64,000 nt of DNA from Trematomus loennbergii (taxonomy: Eukaryota; Chordata; Actinopteri; Perciformes; Nototheniidae): contig JAAOOA010000062.1 in assembly GCA_012861695.1 (NCBI GenBank), forward strand, positions 248,001 through 312,000, read 5' to 3'. The position numbers were made by a program, and so were the translations under genes. Positions 1 through 12,700 of this stretch are shown in pieces (the stretch's first letter is position 1; the number at the start of each line of letters is the position of its first letter). Under the pieces are notes generated by a model. It worked only from the letters and a program-made list of their open reading frames with translations, was not told the DNA's origin and did not search any database.

Positions 1-3000
1 TAATAATCTCAAGGTTGTGCACTAACAGTGGCCCTATAAACTGCAGCCACAGCTTTGTGGATCAAAATCAAATGCCCTTTGAAATTGCACATGCAGCCGG
101 GTAGGAGTAATTATTTTTAATTTATATCTAAATGTATTATTGTTTGTGTCGATTATGGAACCTCAGCAACGTCCTCTCACAGGTTTATTTACTGTAGAGA
201 TATTTCTTTTTCGCCTAAAACATCCTGCCAGACCTGGGTCAAAGTCCTTCGTGTCCAGGGTTAGCATTTAAACATTTTCCAGTGCCATATCAAATGGCCA
301 AAGGTTTTTATTGTTTATTTGTTCTTTAGTTTGACCGTTCTGCTGGGCTTGGAGACACTAACGTCTCGTCTTTTGCACTAGTCCCTTTGACGTCTTTCGG
401 TATAAATCATCACAGATAACATGCTGATGATGTTTTCATTTTTTTGGGTAGATCCTATCAGCTGTCAGTCGATTGTGAGAGAGATGTAGTGAAATCTGTG
501 GCTGGCAATTCAAACTGTAGACTTCTCTGTGAGAACCAAAGACAGCCTGCTTCAAAAACTCTTACAGGGTCAGAAATGTACAAGCAAACTCTCAATGTGA
601 GTGCTGCTACAACCAACTATTAACACCATGGTGTGACACAGGACAGACTGCCCACAGGACATTATAACTAATCGTAGGCCAGTGATGAATGAAGATAACT
701 GGAAACTCTGCCGGCGGGCAGTTTTTCCAATGAAGGTTGCTCAGTGGTGGATGAAGTGTCCTGACTTTAATGCTTTAACTTTAACTAACAAATGCAAATG
801 TACCTGGATCATTCATCACTAGCTCTTCCGCTGATCTTCCATTGGGCTCATAGAGCATTTTAAATTGCATAGTTTTGAAACCCCGCCTCCCAGCCTCAAG
901 CCCCGCCTCCAACTGCAACATCCCGCCCACTCTCTGCTCAGTCTAATGAATTGAGAGGGAAAATAACTATGGATTCGGCTTTTAATGCTTTTTAAACATT
1001 AGGGACCTTTGCTTTTCATTGTTCATCGTGGGTACTAGATTTAGCTCAAAAGAGATATCCGCTGATTTACAGACACCTCTTTCCCAATGTAAGTCAGTTG
1101 GAAAAAGTTTGTTTGGGCAGAATGATGTCACAAACCGACACGAAAGTGTAGTACCCCCGTTTGGCAACTTCAAGAATTAGCTTGGTCTAGGGGCCTTAAT
1201 GTGTCACCAATGGGTTTAGACATTGCTTTGGACATGAACATATGGGAAGTGTGTATGACGTCACACTTAACATGATAGCAACTTGTCTGAACCACGAGAC
1301 TGTCGCCTGGTATCTACTTTTGATGCAACGGGGATATTAAGCATTTTGGGATTGAATGAAGGTGAATGAGCCTTTATGGGTTTGGCAGAATGGTTTAGAA
1401 TGTCTCTCATGAAGGTGTCAAAATTGAAAAAAAATGTTTTTAAATGTTTACTGTAAAGAGTTGTAAAAGGTGGATTGAATACAGGTTTATGAGGGAATTA
1501 ACACAGTGAGGATAAATATTGCAAAATAATCTATTTCAGCGTAATTGCACTTGTTCTGTAGATAATTGATTTACTACTGTTCTTTATTTAATTAAGAACA
1601 TGGTGTAAATGAAGCAGAATGTTGTTGATTATTTTTATGTGAATATAATGCAAAGCCAAATCAATACAACTTTTGATTTGATACAGTGAAATGTCCTGAA
1701 CCGTCCTCTGTCACCGTCTGAGTTATTGATTACATTTGATTAGCAGAACATTTTATATCTTTACTTTACAATGCACAAACGCTTTGACATTTTGGATAAA
1801 GTCTGTCTCTCAACAGAATACATTCAAAGTGTTCTAGCCCTAACGTGAGGCTACAGCTGTCTGTGGTTCAGTTAGATTAGTCAAATCAGCTCTGCTTATG
1901 TTTTTGAGTCTTCCTCTGTAATGATGGGAATTGATGCAGCTAGCATCTTGGTGGCTCAGTTGAGCAGTACATTCTTTAAGTCTGTATTTTTACATGAGAC
2001 ATAGGTTTCTGGCAGGTGTAACAATAAACAAATGGTAACAAGATAAACAAAAACAATGCCAAAAAGGACATTTATGAAAAAAAATGAAAATTACAATATG
2101 GAAATGTTCTGTGTCTAAATGTGATTTAAGGCTTTGTAACAGAATTTGACAAATGACAAGAAAAAATTGTTGATACTTAAGTGTATCTATAAATTAATTT
2201 GAGTAATCTGTAGAATGAAAACGTAAAAACTAAAACTCTATTTGTTTGAGGCATGTTGGACTGAAATTAAATCTACATTTGTCACTTTCTTGCAAACTGC
2301 GGCCTTAACAACTGCAACAAAATAATAATAAACAGCAGTCTCACCAGTAAATAATAGAAGGAGAATAAGAGTCTTGAATGTCAATGGTTTAGGCTCTACT
2401 TAATTTGCATTGTGTTTTTTTATTTATTTGAAAATACATTAAAAGGATTAATTAATATTATTTGTGACTTGCAAAACAGTATCTGTTCTCACCTCCGTCA
2501 ATATTATATTATGTTGTGGCAGTAATAATTACTTCATTTAATATTGTCAGAACTGGTAAGTAATTATTTGATCACTGTAATGCCTGCAGGCATATTTTAA
2601 ACATTCTGAGATTGTTATTATGTAAGCAACACAATGTGTTTCAGTTAATTTAACAGAAATAATCCCAGAGGATTCTTTGTATGGGAAAAGGTGTGTATCA
2701 TATTTGTGGGGATTGAGGACATTCAACCAATATACTATGTTGATTTATTCGGTTTAGTTTGTAGGCCTATGTATGATTACAAAGCTGTGATACGCCTAAT
2801 GTGCCCAAAGATAAAATGCATTAATGTGTGAAATGAAAGGAAATAAAAGGGATTGAATTCAGATAATTAACATTTTTTTATATTTTTGTGTTGAAAAGCC
2901 TAACATTTTTATTAAATCACAAGCTCTGTAAATTGCTGTTTTGGCGTGCTTTTTTGGGGTAGCGGAAAACGTTTTGAATACTGATATTATTGTTACAGTA

Positions 3001-3250
3001 GTCGTGACCACAACGTTTGCAAATCCCAGAATATATAGGAATTTCACTGTGAAAAGTAACATTTGTCTCATCAATATAATCAATACATATTATATTTTAA
3101 GTTAATTACGTAAGCATAACATAACATACAAGTGAAATCGCAACGAATCGAATCTGCAGTTCTGAAAAAGGTCAGAAACTACTAACGTAAACGGACTATT
3201 ACAAGTCTTTGGGGAACGTAGTTTTCTTGCCCCCAGGAGTCTTTCAAGGC
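1..3250. other. Intergenic DNA upstream of GSPT1, no gene recognised
   Basis: This AT-rich stretch has only short ORFs without recognisable protein features. A GC-richer patch near 880-930 repeats the motif CCCCGCCTCC. The segment at about 970-1190 resembles the interior of a fish repeat, but I could not find matching inverted termini. I see no splice-supported exon, tRNA or other gene. Confidence 0.5.
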
Positions 3251-3299
3251 AAACGTTTTCCGCTTTGAAAAAAGACTTCATATCCCAGAGTTCACTACG

Positions 3300-3565
3300 T
3301 GTAGCACGTCGATTGACGGGACGCATTAGCTCACGTGGACTGTCTCTGGGAGTGCTGAGTCGAATATCCTCTCTGGCGTCTCCCCGTTAGAAACCGGCTG
3401 CTTTATTCACCTGAATTGGAGACATAACATTACACTTCGAGTTGGGACGCTCTCAATTACTTCAAGGGGGGACCTTAACGCCGGGTTTTGGGCGGACACT
3501 TGTGTTGGCAAATAACTGCGTAACGTTAACTTAAATCTCACAGCTGTGAAAATCTAAGTCCCACG
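3300..3565 (+). promoter_or_regulatory. GSPT1: Probable promoter and 5' UTR of GSPT1
   Basis: This is the less AT-rich, CpG-containing segment directly upstream of the GSPT1 start codon. No clear TATA box is visible, as is common for housekeeping genes. The transcription start cannot be placed from sequence alone. The start codon context (CACGATGG) has G at +4. Confidence 0.35.
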
Positions 3566-3758
3566 ATGGACCCGAGAGACACTGCCCCTGATTCCTGGGA
3601 ACAAGAGGACGATGTGGAGGCCACAATCGACGGAACACTTGAAGAAGCATTCACAGCCTTTAATGTGAACGCTAAACCATTTGTGCCCAACGTGAATGCC
3701 GTCGAATTTGTTCCGACTTTTCCCATGAATGAACACTCGGAAAATCTCGATTCTGTCG
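3566..3758 (+). CDS. GSPT1: GSPT1 exon 1: start codon and PAM2 motifs
   Basis: It encodes residues 1-64 plus one base. The segment [20 protein letters not shown] (31-50) matches the overlapping PAM2 motifs by which eRF3a binds the MLLE domain of PABPC1. The donor is GTAAGT at 3759. Confidence 0.93.
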
Positions 3759-6700
3759 GTAAGTTCACAGACACGTTGGGGGGCTACTTTAGCTAGCAGT
3801 TAGCTAGTTGCTAACAGGAGCCGGGGCTGGGTGGCTAGCTCACATGCGTTCTTGAAGCGCTACAAAAATAGCTAGCTTTTTGGTGTAGCAGTAATTAACA
3901 TGATATACCTGACACTGCAACTTTAACTACAACGTATTAATTATGTACATGTTACTTAGGCGCTAGACTAAATCGTGTTGTTGTAACTTGTAGAGCCCTG
4001 TCAAAGCAGTTTTAAAAGTAATCAACCCAGCCGGCATTAGCATGCTACAACAAACCGGCGCTATCTAGCATGTTGGTTAGCTGCTGTGGTTTCTCAGTTG
4101 AGTCTTTGCCTTTTTAGATTTGTTACCATTTATTCGAAAAAGTAAATGGAACCAAACAAATGAGCGGCTGGCAAACAGCAATGTTTTCATTTAGAAAAGC
4201 ACAGTTTCACCTGAAAACTAAAGCTAAGCGCTTGATTGGAAAAAAATAATGGAAACATGAGTGTTAGTTGTGACGTGGATTTTCTGACGCACTGCCGGTA
4301 CAGAGGAGTAACATGTGTCATAGGTCGGAAACCGCGAGAAGGCACTTCTGATCGCAGCAGTTTCATCCCTGTATCAGTGGTGGAGCAGGGTTTGAGATCC
4401 TTTACTCGAGTAAAAGTACCAATACATTATTGTCAAAATACTTAATTACAATTAAAAGTCCTGCATTCAAACTCGTACTCTACTCTCTACTTTACTTTTT
4501 TAAGATCACCTGAAAGATTAACCTATACATTTTTTCTGTTTCAGTTGCTGTGGAGAAGATATCCTCAATGGACGTGTTGGAAAGTGCTGGTATGTGTGCA
4601 GTGTTTGTTTAGTGTTGAGAATCTCTGTGCTGTTACTGCTCACCTCATTGTCCGGACATGTGCACACTGAATACATGGATTAGCTTAACGTGCCTTTTGG
4701 CTTTATGGGTAACTGAGACCAAAATACAGAAGTTGACTGTGCCATGTCTATTTATTCCTCCTTTTAAGATTTTAGCAGTATAGACTCTACATCTATATCC
4801 TGCACAAGGTGCCTTCTTGCAGATTAAGATTGAGCTCACAGTGTTTGCCCTGAATAGTGAGTTTAGTTGTAGATTAGCACATGTTTGTTTTGTCTCTGCA
4901 TCTTGCTCTGACACATTTACAGGAACTATTATCACTTTGAACTAGGGATGGGAATTTGAAAGCAAATGTATATACCCCCCAAAAAACGGTTAACCGAAAT
5001 GTACATATCCTATAATTTAAAAAAAATGTTAGACATTTTTTTTATAAACATTTTTTTTCAATAACTTTTGGAAATAAATAAATACATGTTCAAATAAGTA
5101 TAGAAACCAAGTCGAATTTGTCAAATGTATTGAACTGGTGATCACAGTTTGACAGCTATAGGCCTACAGCTTTCATGTGCGGAGGCGATTCACAATCAGG
5201 CCAGCTGTAGAGAAGACCCTCTCAGCTGGGACGGAGGTTGCGGGTATAGCAAGGTATATGTATATATGAGTTTAATTTGGCATAGTTTGCACTCTACACC
5301 GCACTCTCTAACCTGGTCGAAATATTTCCACACATTACTCCTTTTTGACGCCATGTCTGTGTAGGACTCTTCTTAGAGTGTAATTAATTACCGGACTATG
5401 ACTGGTAAAATATGTTGAATACCGGCAAAACTAAATCTCTCCTGTCAAAATGTCTATGTACTTTGCGCCACACACGGTTGCCAAGCAGTGCTTATTGTTG
5501 TTTAGGCTGGCCACTCATGTGTCGCGAGTGTTGACAGGGGGCGGGGGAGCACGCTCATGAACTGTTAGCGCCGGAACCTCGCAACGGCTGCGGAGCGCAT
5601 TTGCGCCGCATTTGGGCATAAGATGAGGTTTGAGTCTGCGTGTAGGCAGGGGCAGCAGCCATATCATTAGCTAGAACTAGCTAGATCTGATGGATTTGGA
5701 CATAAACGCGAGTGAAGTATAACCGGACGCGAGAGAGAGCGAGAGAGATCAGCACCTGCAGCTCTGCCCGCTGTGAGGGACCGGTGAGCGGAGCAAAACA
5801 CACCTTTTGACATCACCTAACACATTTAGCTATGGCACTGTCGTATACATTGAATTATTCAATTTGATAATATGTAATCAATTTAGGCATCCCTCCCAAA
5901 AAAAAATACCTGAATAATTATTCGAATACCTGAATAATTTCGATTAATCGTTCCCATCCCTACTTTGAACACACGGCCATATTTCAGTGGCCGATCCAGC
6001 ATACTTAATCAGTTGAGATGCTATTTGTTATGATATATGTGCTTCTTTTAGTGCTTTTACAAGTGAGCTCCTTCAAAGGGTATTTATTTTCCTTCGATGA
6101 TGTTAATAGTTACACAAATAGTTGTAAACTAACATTGATTACATTACCTTATCATACATACAGCAGCTCTGATACCATTGTTATTGAGGCATTTAAATGT
6201 GCAGTCTTTCAATTAACGGCTGTGCTATTTGCTTTACACTGTAGTAGGGCAGCTCAATTAATCGTATTTTAATCGCAATTACGATTATGGCTTGCAACGA
6301 TTACGAAAACAACGTAATCGAAATAAAACGATTATTTTATTACACATTTTCTTTTCATTTTTCAAATGAATTTTCTTTTTTTTATTGGTTTTTCAGTTGA
6401 ATTATACTTAAAGTTCAGGGTGATCAACTGTTAAAAACATACTGTTCAACATTTTTTTTCTCCAATAAATTGATATTTTCAAAGTAAATGGATAATCGTT
6501 TTTTAATAATCGTGATATCAATTATTGACCCAAATATCGAGATTATGATTTTTGCCATAATCGAACAGCCCTACACTGTAGTGGAAAAAGTGTCACATTG
6601 TTAGATGAAAGGGAATGTTAACAGATGGCCAACCCAACCGTTACGGTACGTCCACACGGCAGCATCGCGTTGAAGCTTGCCGGTGGGCGTGTCTGGCGTG

Positions 6701-9700
6701 CGACCAACAACCAATCACATTAATCTCCCGCCCCAGACACACAAGCACGCGGTTTGATTGGCTAGAGCTTGTACTGGCATATGATTTGATTGGCCGACCG
6801 TCGACGCTTCAAAAGTTGAACTTTTCTCAACTTTCGAAGCAAGCAACGGATGCAAAGTGACGCGACAGAACCACAATGCAGTTCGGCAAAGCATGACGTC
6901 ACCCCATTCAAAGTGAATGGGAAGAGTCTCCATTGAAGCATGCAACACTGCCGTGTGGACGTACCGTTACAGTGAGGCAACCTTGTCTTGTTGACAGTTC
7001 ACACGTTGGCCAGGTTTCTGTAGTAGACATTTTTAATTTCCTATTTCAAAGCAAATAGTAATTTAACTATTTAAATATATTAACTAAACCCCTACAATCA
7101 TCACCCAGTATCTGCCTCAAGACCTTCTCTTTCAACCTTGTATGGCATGTGGCGAACTGCCCACTGCTCTGATAAAGCCATGGACAGTTTTAAAAGTCCT
7201 CAATTCAGAAAAAGTCTCAAAGAGTAAAGTGTTCCATCGGGTGAATGTGGGGAGCTTTTCAAAGACTCTAATGGCGCATTTCCACTACACGGTCGGCCTC
7301 GGCCACGCTCGGTACGGCTCGGTACGGCTTGGCCACGTTGGGCCTTAACAGGGCCGACTCACTTCATGCTGCGCTTCCATTACAGTTTAGGAACTGGGGT
7401 CAGTTACTATAGTAACGCAGTGTAGGCGGAGCCGTGACGTCATCTTCAGTGAGAACCCAGAAACACAACACAGCAGTTAGCTGTTAGCACTCAGAGCTCA
7501 CAGCTCCTCATATATGTTCAGAAACTCGACAAAAGTTAAACAAGTACAAACCACAGACTGCCTGTGTCATGGTGAATACAGTCGCTGCTTTATTTATGTC
7601 TGTATAGGCCGTTGTTGTGAGTGTGGACGGTCGTAGTATATACTGCGTTAGCTTAGCCAATCTCCACCTAGAAAAACACGAATTTTAAAAGGTTTTTCGC
7701 CTGCCGTCTGTCTGCAGACTTGTCAAAGCATTAATTCATGGTTTTTACTAACCGGTATCAGTATGTTGTTACTTCGGCATCATTTTGAAACGTGTATTAC
7801 AATTAAATCACGGTCAAATATGTCCATCTTGTTGTAGTTGTAGCCCCCTTGCAGTGCTCCTCTCTCTAGTTTAGCATACTCAGCCTGACTCAGCCCTGTT
7901 TGTTGGCCCCGATAGAACCACAATTTTATCGGGCCAGAAAAGAGGTGAACAAGTGGCCCCGCCCGTGCCGCGCCGGAACTAGGCCTAGTGGAAGCACAAC
8001 CAGAAAAGGGGACGGCACGACACGGCACGCTTAAAGCGAGCTCCGCGCTGCAGTGGAACTGCGCCATAATGCTCCTTTTCCACCAAACCGGTTGCAGGCT
8101 AGAGCCCGATTAAGCTCTGGTTCTTCCTGTTTCCACCGCACCCGAGCCACCTTTAAGCACCGAAAACCGGTTCTTAGCTGGCCCCACTCGGCTGCCCGGC
8201 AAGAACCAAGAACCAATACTTCGCGCTTATGTCGGAGGGGGGCGAGATTAACCTGAGCAATAACAGTTTATGGCGAGTACGGCAAATGAAAGTAACAAGC
8301 AGTAGCGCTGAGCAAAGTGACTAGAATGCAACCACACACTTGTAAAAAAAAAAACACACACTTTATAAAGTCAGGAAACACTAATCAGGCTTAGTGTGAT
8401 TCTGTTAATTTTTTACTTACTTTGAGCACCCGTTCGCTGTTATTGATCATTGTGGAGAGCAGGCAGACGTCTTCCTGTTGTTTTTGTTTATCAGCTGCTT
8501 GTGTAAGACTGTGAATACTTTCCAGAGGCCGCTGCCAAGAGTTAACGGTAGACTAAACTCCGGTGGACGAGCAGCACTGCAGCGGTCGGTAAATGCCGCT
8601 GAATCACATTAATAAACTATGAACCACGGCACTCTGGAGAAAAGTATAAGGTTGAAGTATATTTATTTTAATCTAGCTTCGTATGATTAAAAGAAACACG
8701 ATCGACCCAACGCAGTCCTTCGTTGTTGTTAGCGGCGTTTGGGAGAAACGTAAACGGTGATGTCATGACGCAGCACCAGTCGGGCTCTGAGCGGTGGAAA
8801 CACAAGTGGTGCTACAGAGAAGAACCGGTTCAGCACCAGAAAAGCACAAGAACAGTTCTTGGACCGGATCCTGTTTGGTGGAAAAGAGGCATAAGGTCCT
8901 GTGTTTGAGTCAGGAAACTCATTAACTAAACATCATTGGTGCGTGTAAGACATTATAAAGTGCAGGACTCGATACAATATCATTTTAACCTGTTAAACCC
9001 GAGCCTGTTTTCCAGGTCTCAGGCTCGAAAATAACATTCCCAGAACAAATGACTATAACTTCACTTCTAAAAGGGGAAAATTAATCATCTTTTTTCAATG
9101 ATAAACCTGTGAGTTGGATGTAGAAGAGTCAGAATCAATATAGATTTTTTTTATTTTAAAGTAAATTCAGATTGAACATAGTAAAAAATGTAAATTATTG
9201 TGTCCGTCCAAAAGAAACCCATACTTATAGTGAAAACCACCCTTGAATGATGGGATAGTAGACTAAAAGCTTTAGGAATCCAAACTATAACATATAAGTA
9301 CCCTGTATCAAGATTGATGCAAAACAAGTGACATTTGACCTTTTTAGAGAGATTTAGCAAAAGAAACCACTTCTGTGGTCATTTGGGTGGATTTTCCATA
9401 TCTCTGGCCCCCCTTGGTCGATTTTGATGATTGACATCTCTTTTTAACCGCCAAATGAACATATAAACCTTGCGACAGTAGAATCATACATCTACACCTT
9501 TTTAAGAAACTATAAGCTGGAAAACGTAACATATTATCCAATGACAGTAGACATGCAGTCTACAGTGTTAACCACAGAATTTTATTCGATTTGTGGGGGC
9601 ACCGCAGAAATTGACACCAGCCAATGAGATTTCGTTTTTTGGTTTAAGACCCCTTTGTACTTTCACGATTTGTTACAAAGGAAATGACCATATTTGGATC

Positions 9701-12700
9701 TGATGAGATTGTGCAGGAGAGACGGAGCTTTCCAACGATACCTCTGATTACATGGTCCAGGTACATAGGTGGTACTTTATGTTACGTTAGAATGCTAACT
9801 TTTGGTGAATTTAGGAGGAATCTACAGACGCAAATAGACAAACTATAGTTAAATAAACACCTAAATGTGTATTTTGTACGTGTTCCTTCCAAAAGCCTGA
9901 AAGAAAACATCTTATGGGATCAAAATAGCTCAAAATCTCAAAATTGACCAGTGCATTTTTTTTTGCCTGCCGTGTCTCGCCTTAATGAGTGAGACACACC
10001 GGAGTTGAGGATCTGTGGGGTTTGTATGTCGATGTATGGGAAACGCTGTTATTTGTATTACTATTGACAATTCACGTGGTGTGGGGGTCGCCAGTCTCTG
10101 GCACTGTGATTTTGGGTGTCGGGGGCTGAAGAGTTTGGGAACCCCTGCTCTAAGAGACGCACCACTCTTTTGTGTTTTAAATTCAGGAGCCCATTTAACA
10201 ATTTTCACTATAAAAAGGATTTTCTTTTTTTTTTTTTGTGAAAGTTCACTGCACTGGTAACTTCTGTGTATCAATTAGGATATTATAATTTGTTACCCCC
10301 TAAGAGGAAAATCCACTGCTTATTATTGATATTCAGATCTGTGTTTGTATAATTCTTCTTTGATCATTTAAAAAGTGTAAAACATGAGGTTTGTGTATAT
10401 TGAACTCAGCTGAGTCGTTTTAGGTAGCTCTCAAACAGGTTTTAAATGTTGTGTTTGACTGTGCAGCTCCTGTGGAAAACGGAGACTCAGAGATGACCAC
10501 AGAGGAGCCGTGGGACCAGAAAGAGGCGGAGCCAAATGAGGAGGTGCCGGGAGGCGACTCCTGTGGGGACCGGGGCCCTTCGGAGGAGGCTGTGACGGAG
10601 GAGGTCGCTCCGGAGATCATTGAGGAGGAGGAGGAAGCACCAGCACCCAAAGTCCCCCCACACAGCCCGACGCCCCGAAGAAGGAACACGTCAACGTTGT
10701 GTTCATCGGACACGTAGGTCAGTCCATACACCGCTCCACTGAAGTGAGGGGGGGGGGCAATAATTCAGGCTATAAAGTGCTGACAATGGATGATGAAAAT
10801 AACAAATTAAATGCAATCTTTGCTAAAGACAGGGTTCGTACGGGTGCTGGAAATCCTTGAAAATGCTTGAAATTGTACGAGGTGTTGTCAAGGTTTGAAA
10901 AGTGCTTGAATTTTGGGAATGGTGCTTGAATTTGGGATAAAGTGCTTGAAATTGTAAATGCTTTACTTCGCATTTTAGATTAAAAGAAAATAAAGAAGTC
11001 GGAGCGCGCTTAATTGCTTCGCTTTTACATAAAACAGCTCCGCTCCGGCCTTCCCGCGCTATGCGCGTGACCTGCAAGTGTTTTTTACGTATGACCTGGG
11101 CATTCTGATGAGAGTGATAGATGACAGTATGCCAGGAGGTTGCAGTTTCAACGAGCGTTGGCTAGCAGAAGACAAATACAAGCCATGGTAAGACGAGGGT
11201 CAAGCCCACGAGTAGCCTCCTGCAAAGTTTGCAAAAAATAACGATGGAGAGTCTGCGCTGACGAGCCACATGAAAGGTACGCCGTAGTAGAGCATTTTAG
11301 ATTAGGCTAACGTTGCATGTTACGTTTGTTTAAGCTAACGTTAGCAAGCTGAATAGCGAACTCGATGAGGGATAATAATAATTGCAGGGGACAATCATTT
11401 CAGAGGAGCGTACCTATGTTATGTTACAGTCGCCATCCTGTGGTGTTCAGAGGATGAAGCACTCACTGTTGTAATTCAACCCAGTCTCACGGCATTTCGT
11501 GTTATAGTCACGAAATATAATCTATTGATTCGACACAGAGCGATTTTAAAAGCAATGTATTTCTACTGGTAGTATGTTTCGTGCCTAAACCAAATGTGAC
11601 TTGCTCTATCGAAATCAGTCACATTGACCCGAAGACACATTTTTGTTTGGTCTGGGGGAAGCTCGCGAGTGTGTGTTTGTGTATTTTTGCGTTTGTGTAC
11701 CGGGGAAACACTCACAAGAAACACCGCTGTTGTTATGCCTGCTGTGATGTTAAGTTACTCCGTTCTCCGCTTGTAATTATGCCGTTACAAGCTTCAAAGT
11801 TGTATTTATCATCTGAATTTGCCGAAACAAGTTTAATATTCTGAAAGCCAAGACTTTGTTTATTTGAAAACAGATGAAAACAAACTGTCCCGGACCTGTC
11901 GTGTTATCTATGATTACTATACGCCTTTACTGGCAGGGGCGGGTGAGAGGTGCCTCTTTCTTCCCTTTACAAGCTTCAAAAATGTATTTATCATGAGATT
12001 TTGGCAATAACAGTTTCATATTCTGAAAGCCAAGACTTTGTTTATTTAAAATCAAACAAAACACCCGAACCCTGAAAAACTAGTTTTTTTACACAAATCC
12101 ACGTTTATTTTTTAAATGAGCCGTTGCACTTTTGACTGATTTCGATAGAGCGGGTCACAAATAATAACTATTAGAAGGAAAAAAATACAGATTTCAGTAT
12201 TCTGAGGCTCTGAGCCCCATTTATTTTCCTCACAGACGGCAAAAAAGCCCGACATTATACGATTTAAAATAAAAACAATAATCGTGGCTTGATATTGAGT
12301 AAGAACATGTTTTTATGAACCCACAGCTTCCGGTCTTCCAAACCCGACCGGACAAAAAGACGCAGGCACGAAACACATTACCAATAGAAATACATTGCTT
12401 TTAAAATCGTTCTGTGTGACACGAAAAAAAAGGGGAAATCGTGTTGGTGAACACAAATCAATAGATTACATTTATTTCGTGAAAATATAGTTAAAGTAGC
12501 CACAGTAAAAGTAGTCATTGTGCAGATTGGTCCATTTCAGAATATATATATGATATGTTTTATAATGATTGATCATGAAAGTGTTCTCAAAGCTGGTAAA
12601 GGTGCAGCTAGTTTGAATGACTTTGTATACTGCAGGGTAGCTTGTGGATTTACTCCAGGTGGAACTAAAGTCTGATTTAACACTTGATTATATTTCACAT

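Noticed and set aside
7780..8256. GC-rich ORFs of 60-95 codons near 8 kb
   Set aside because: They fall across the junction of two PIF-like MITEs, with no recognisable domain or splice context.
10420..10731. Minus-strand Ser-rich ORF opposite GSPT1 exon 3
   Set aside because: It is the antisense shadow of the Glu-rich eRF3 linker.
10770..10810. snoRNA-like C-box motif (ATGATGA-type) in GSPT1 intron 3
   Set aside because: GGATGATGAAAAT occurs, but I found no paired D box and terminal stem at a suitable distance.
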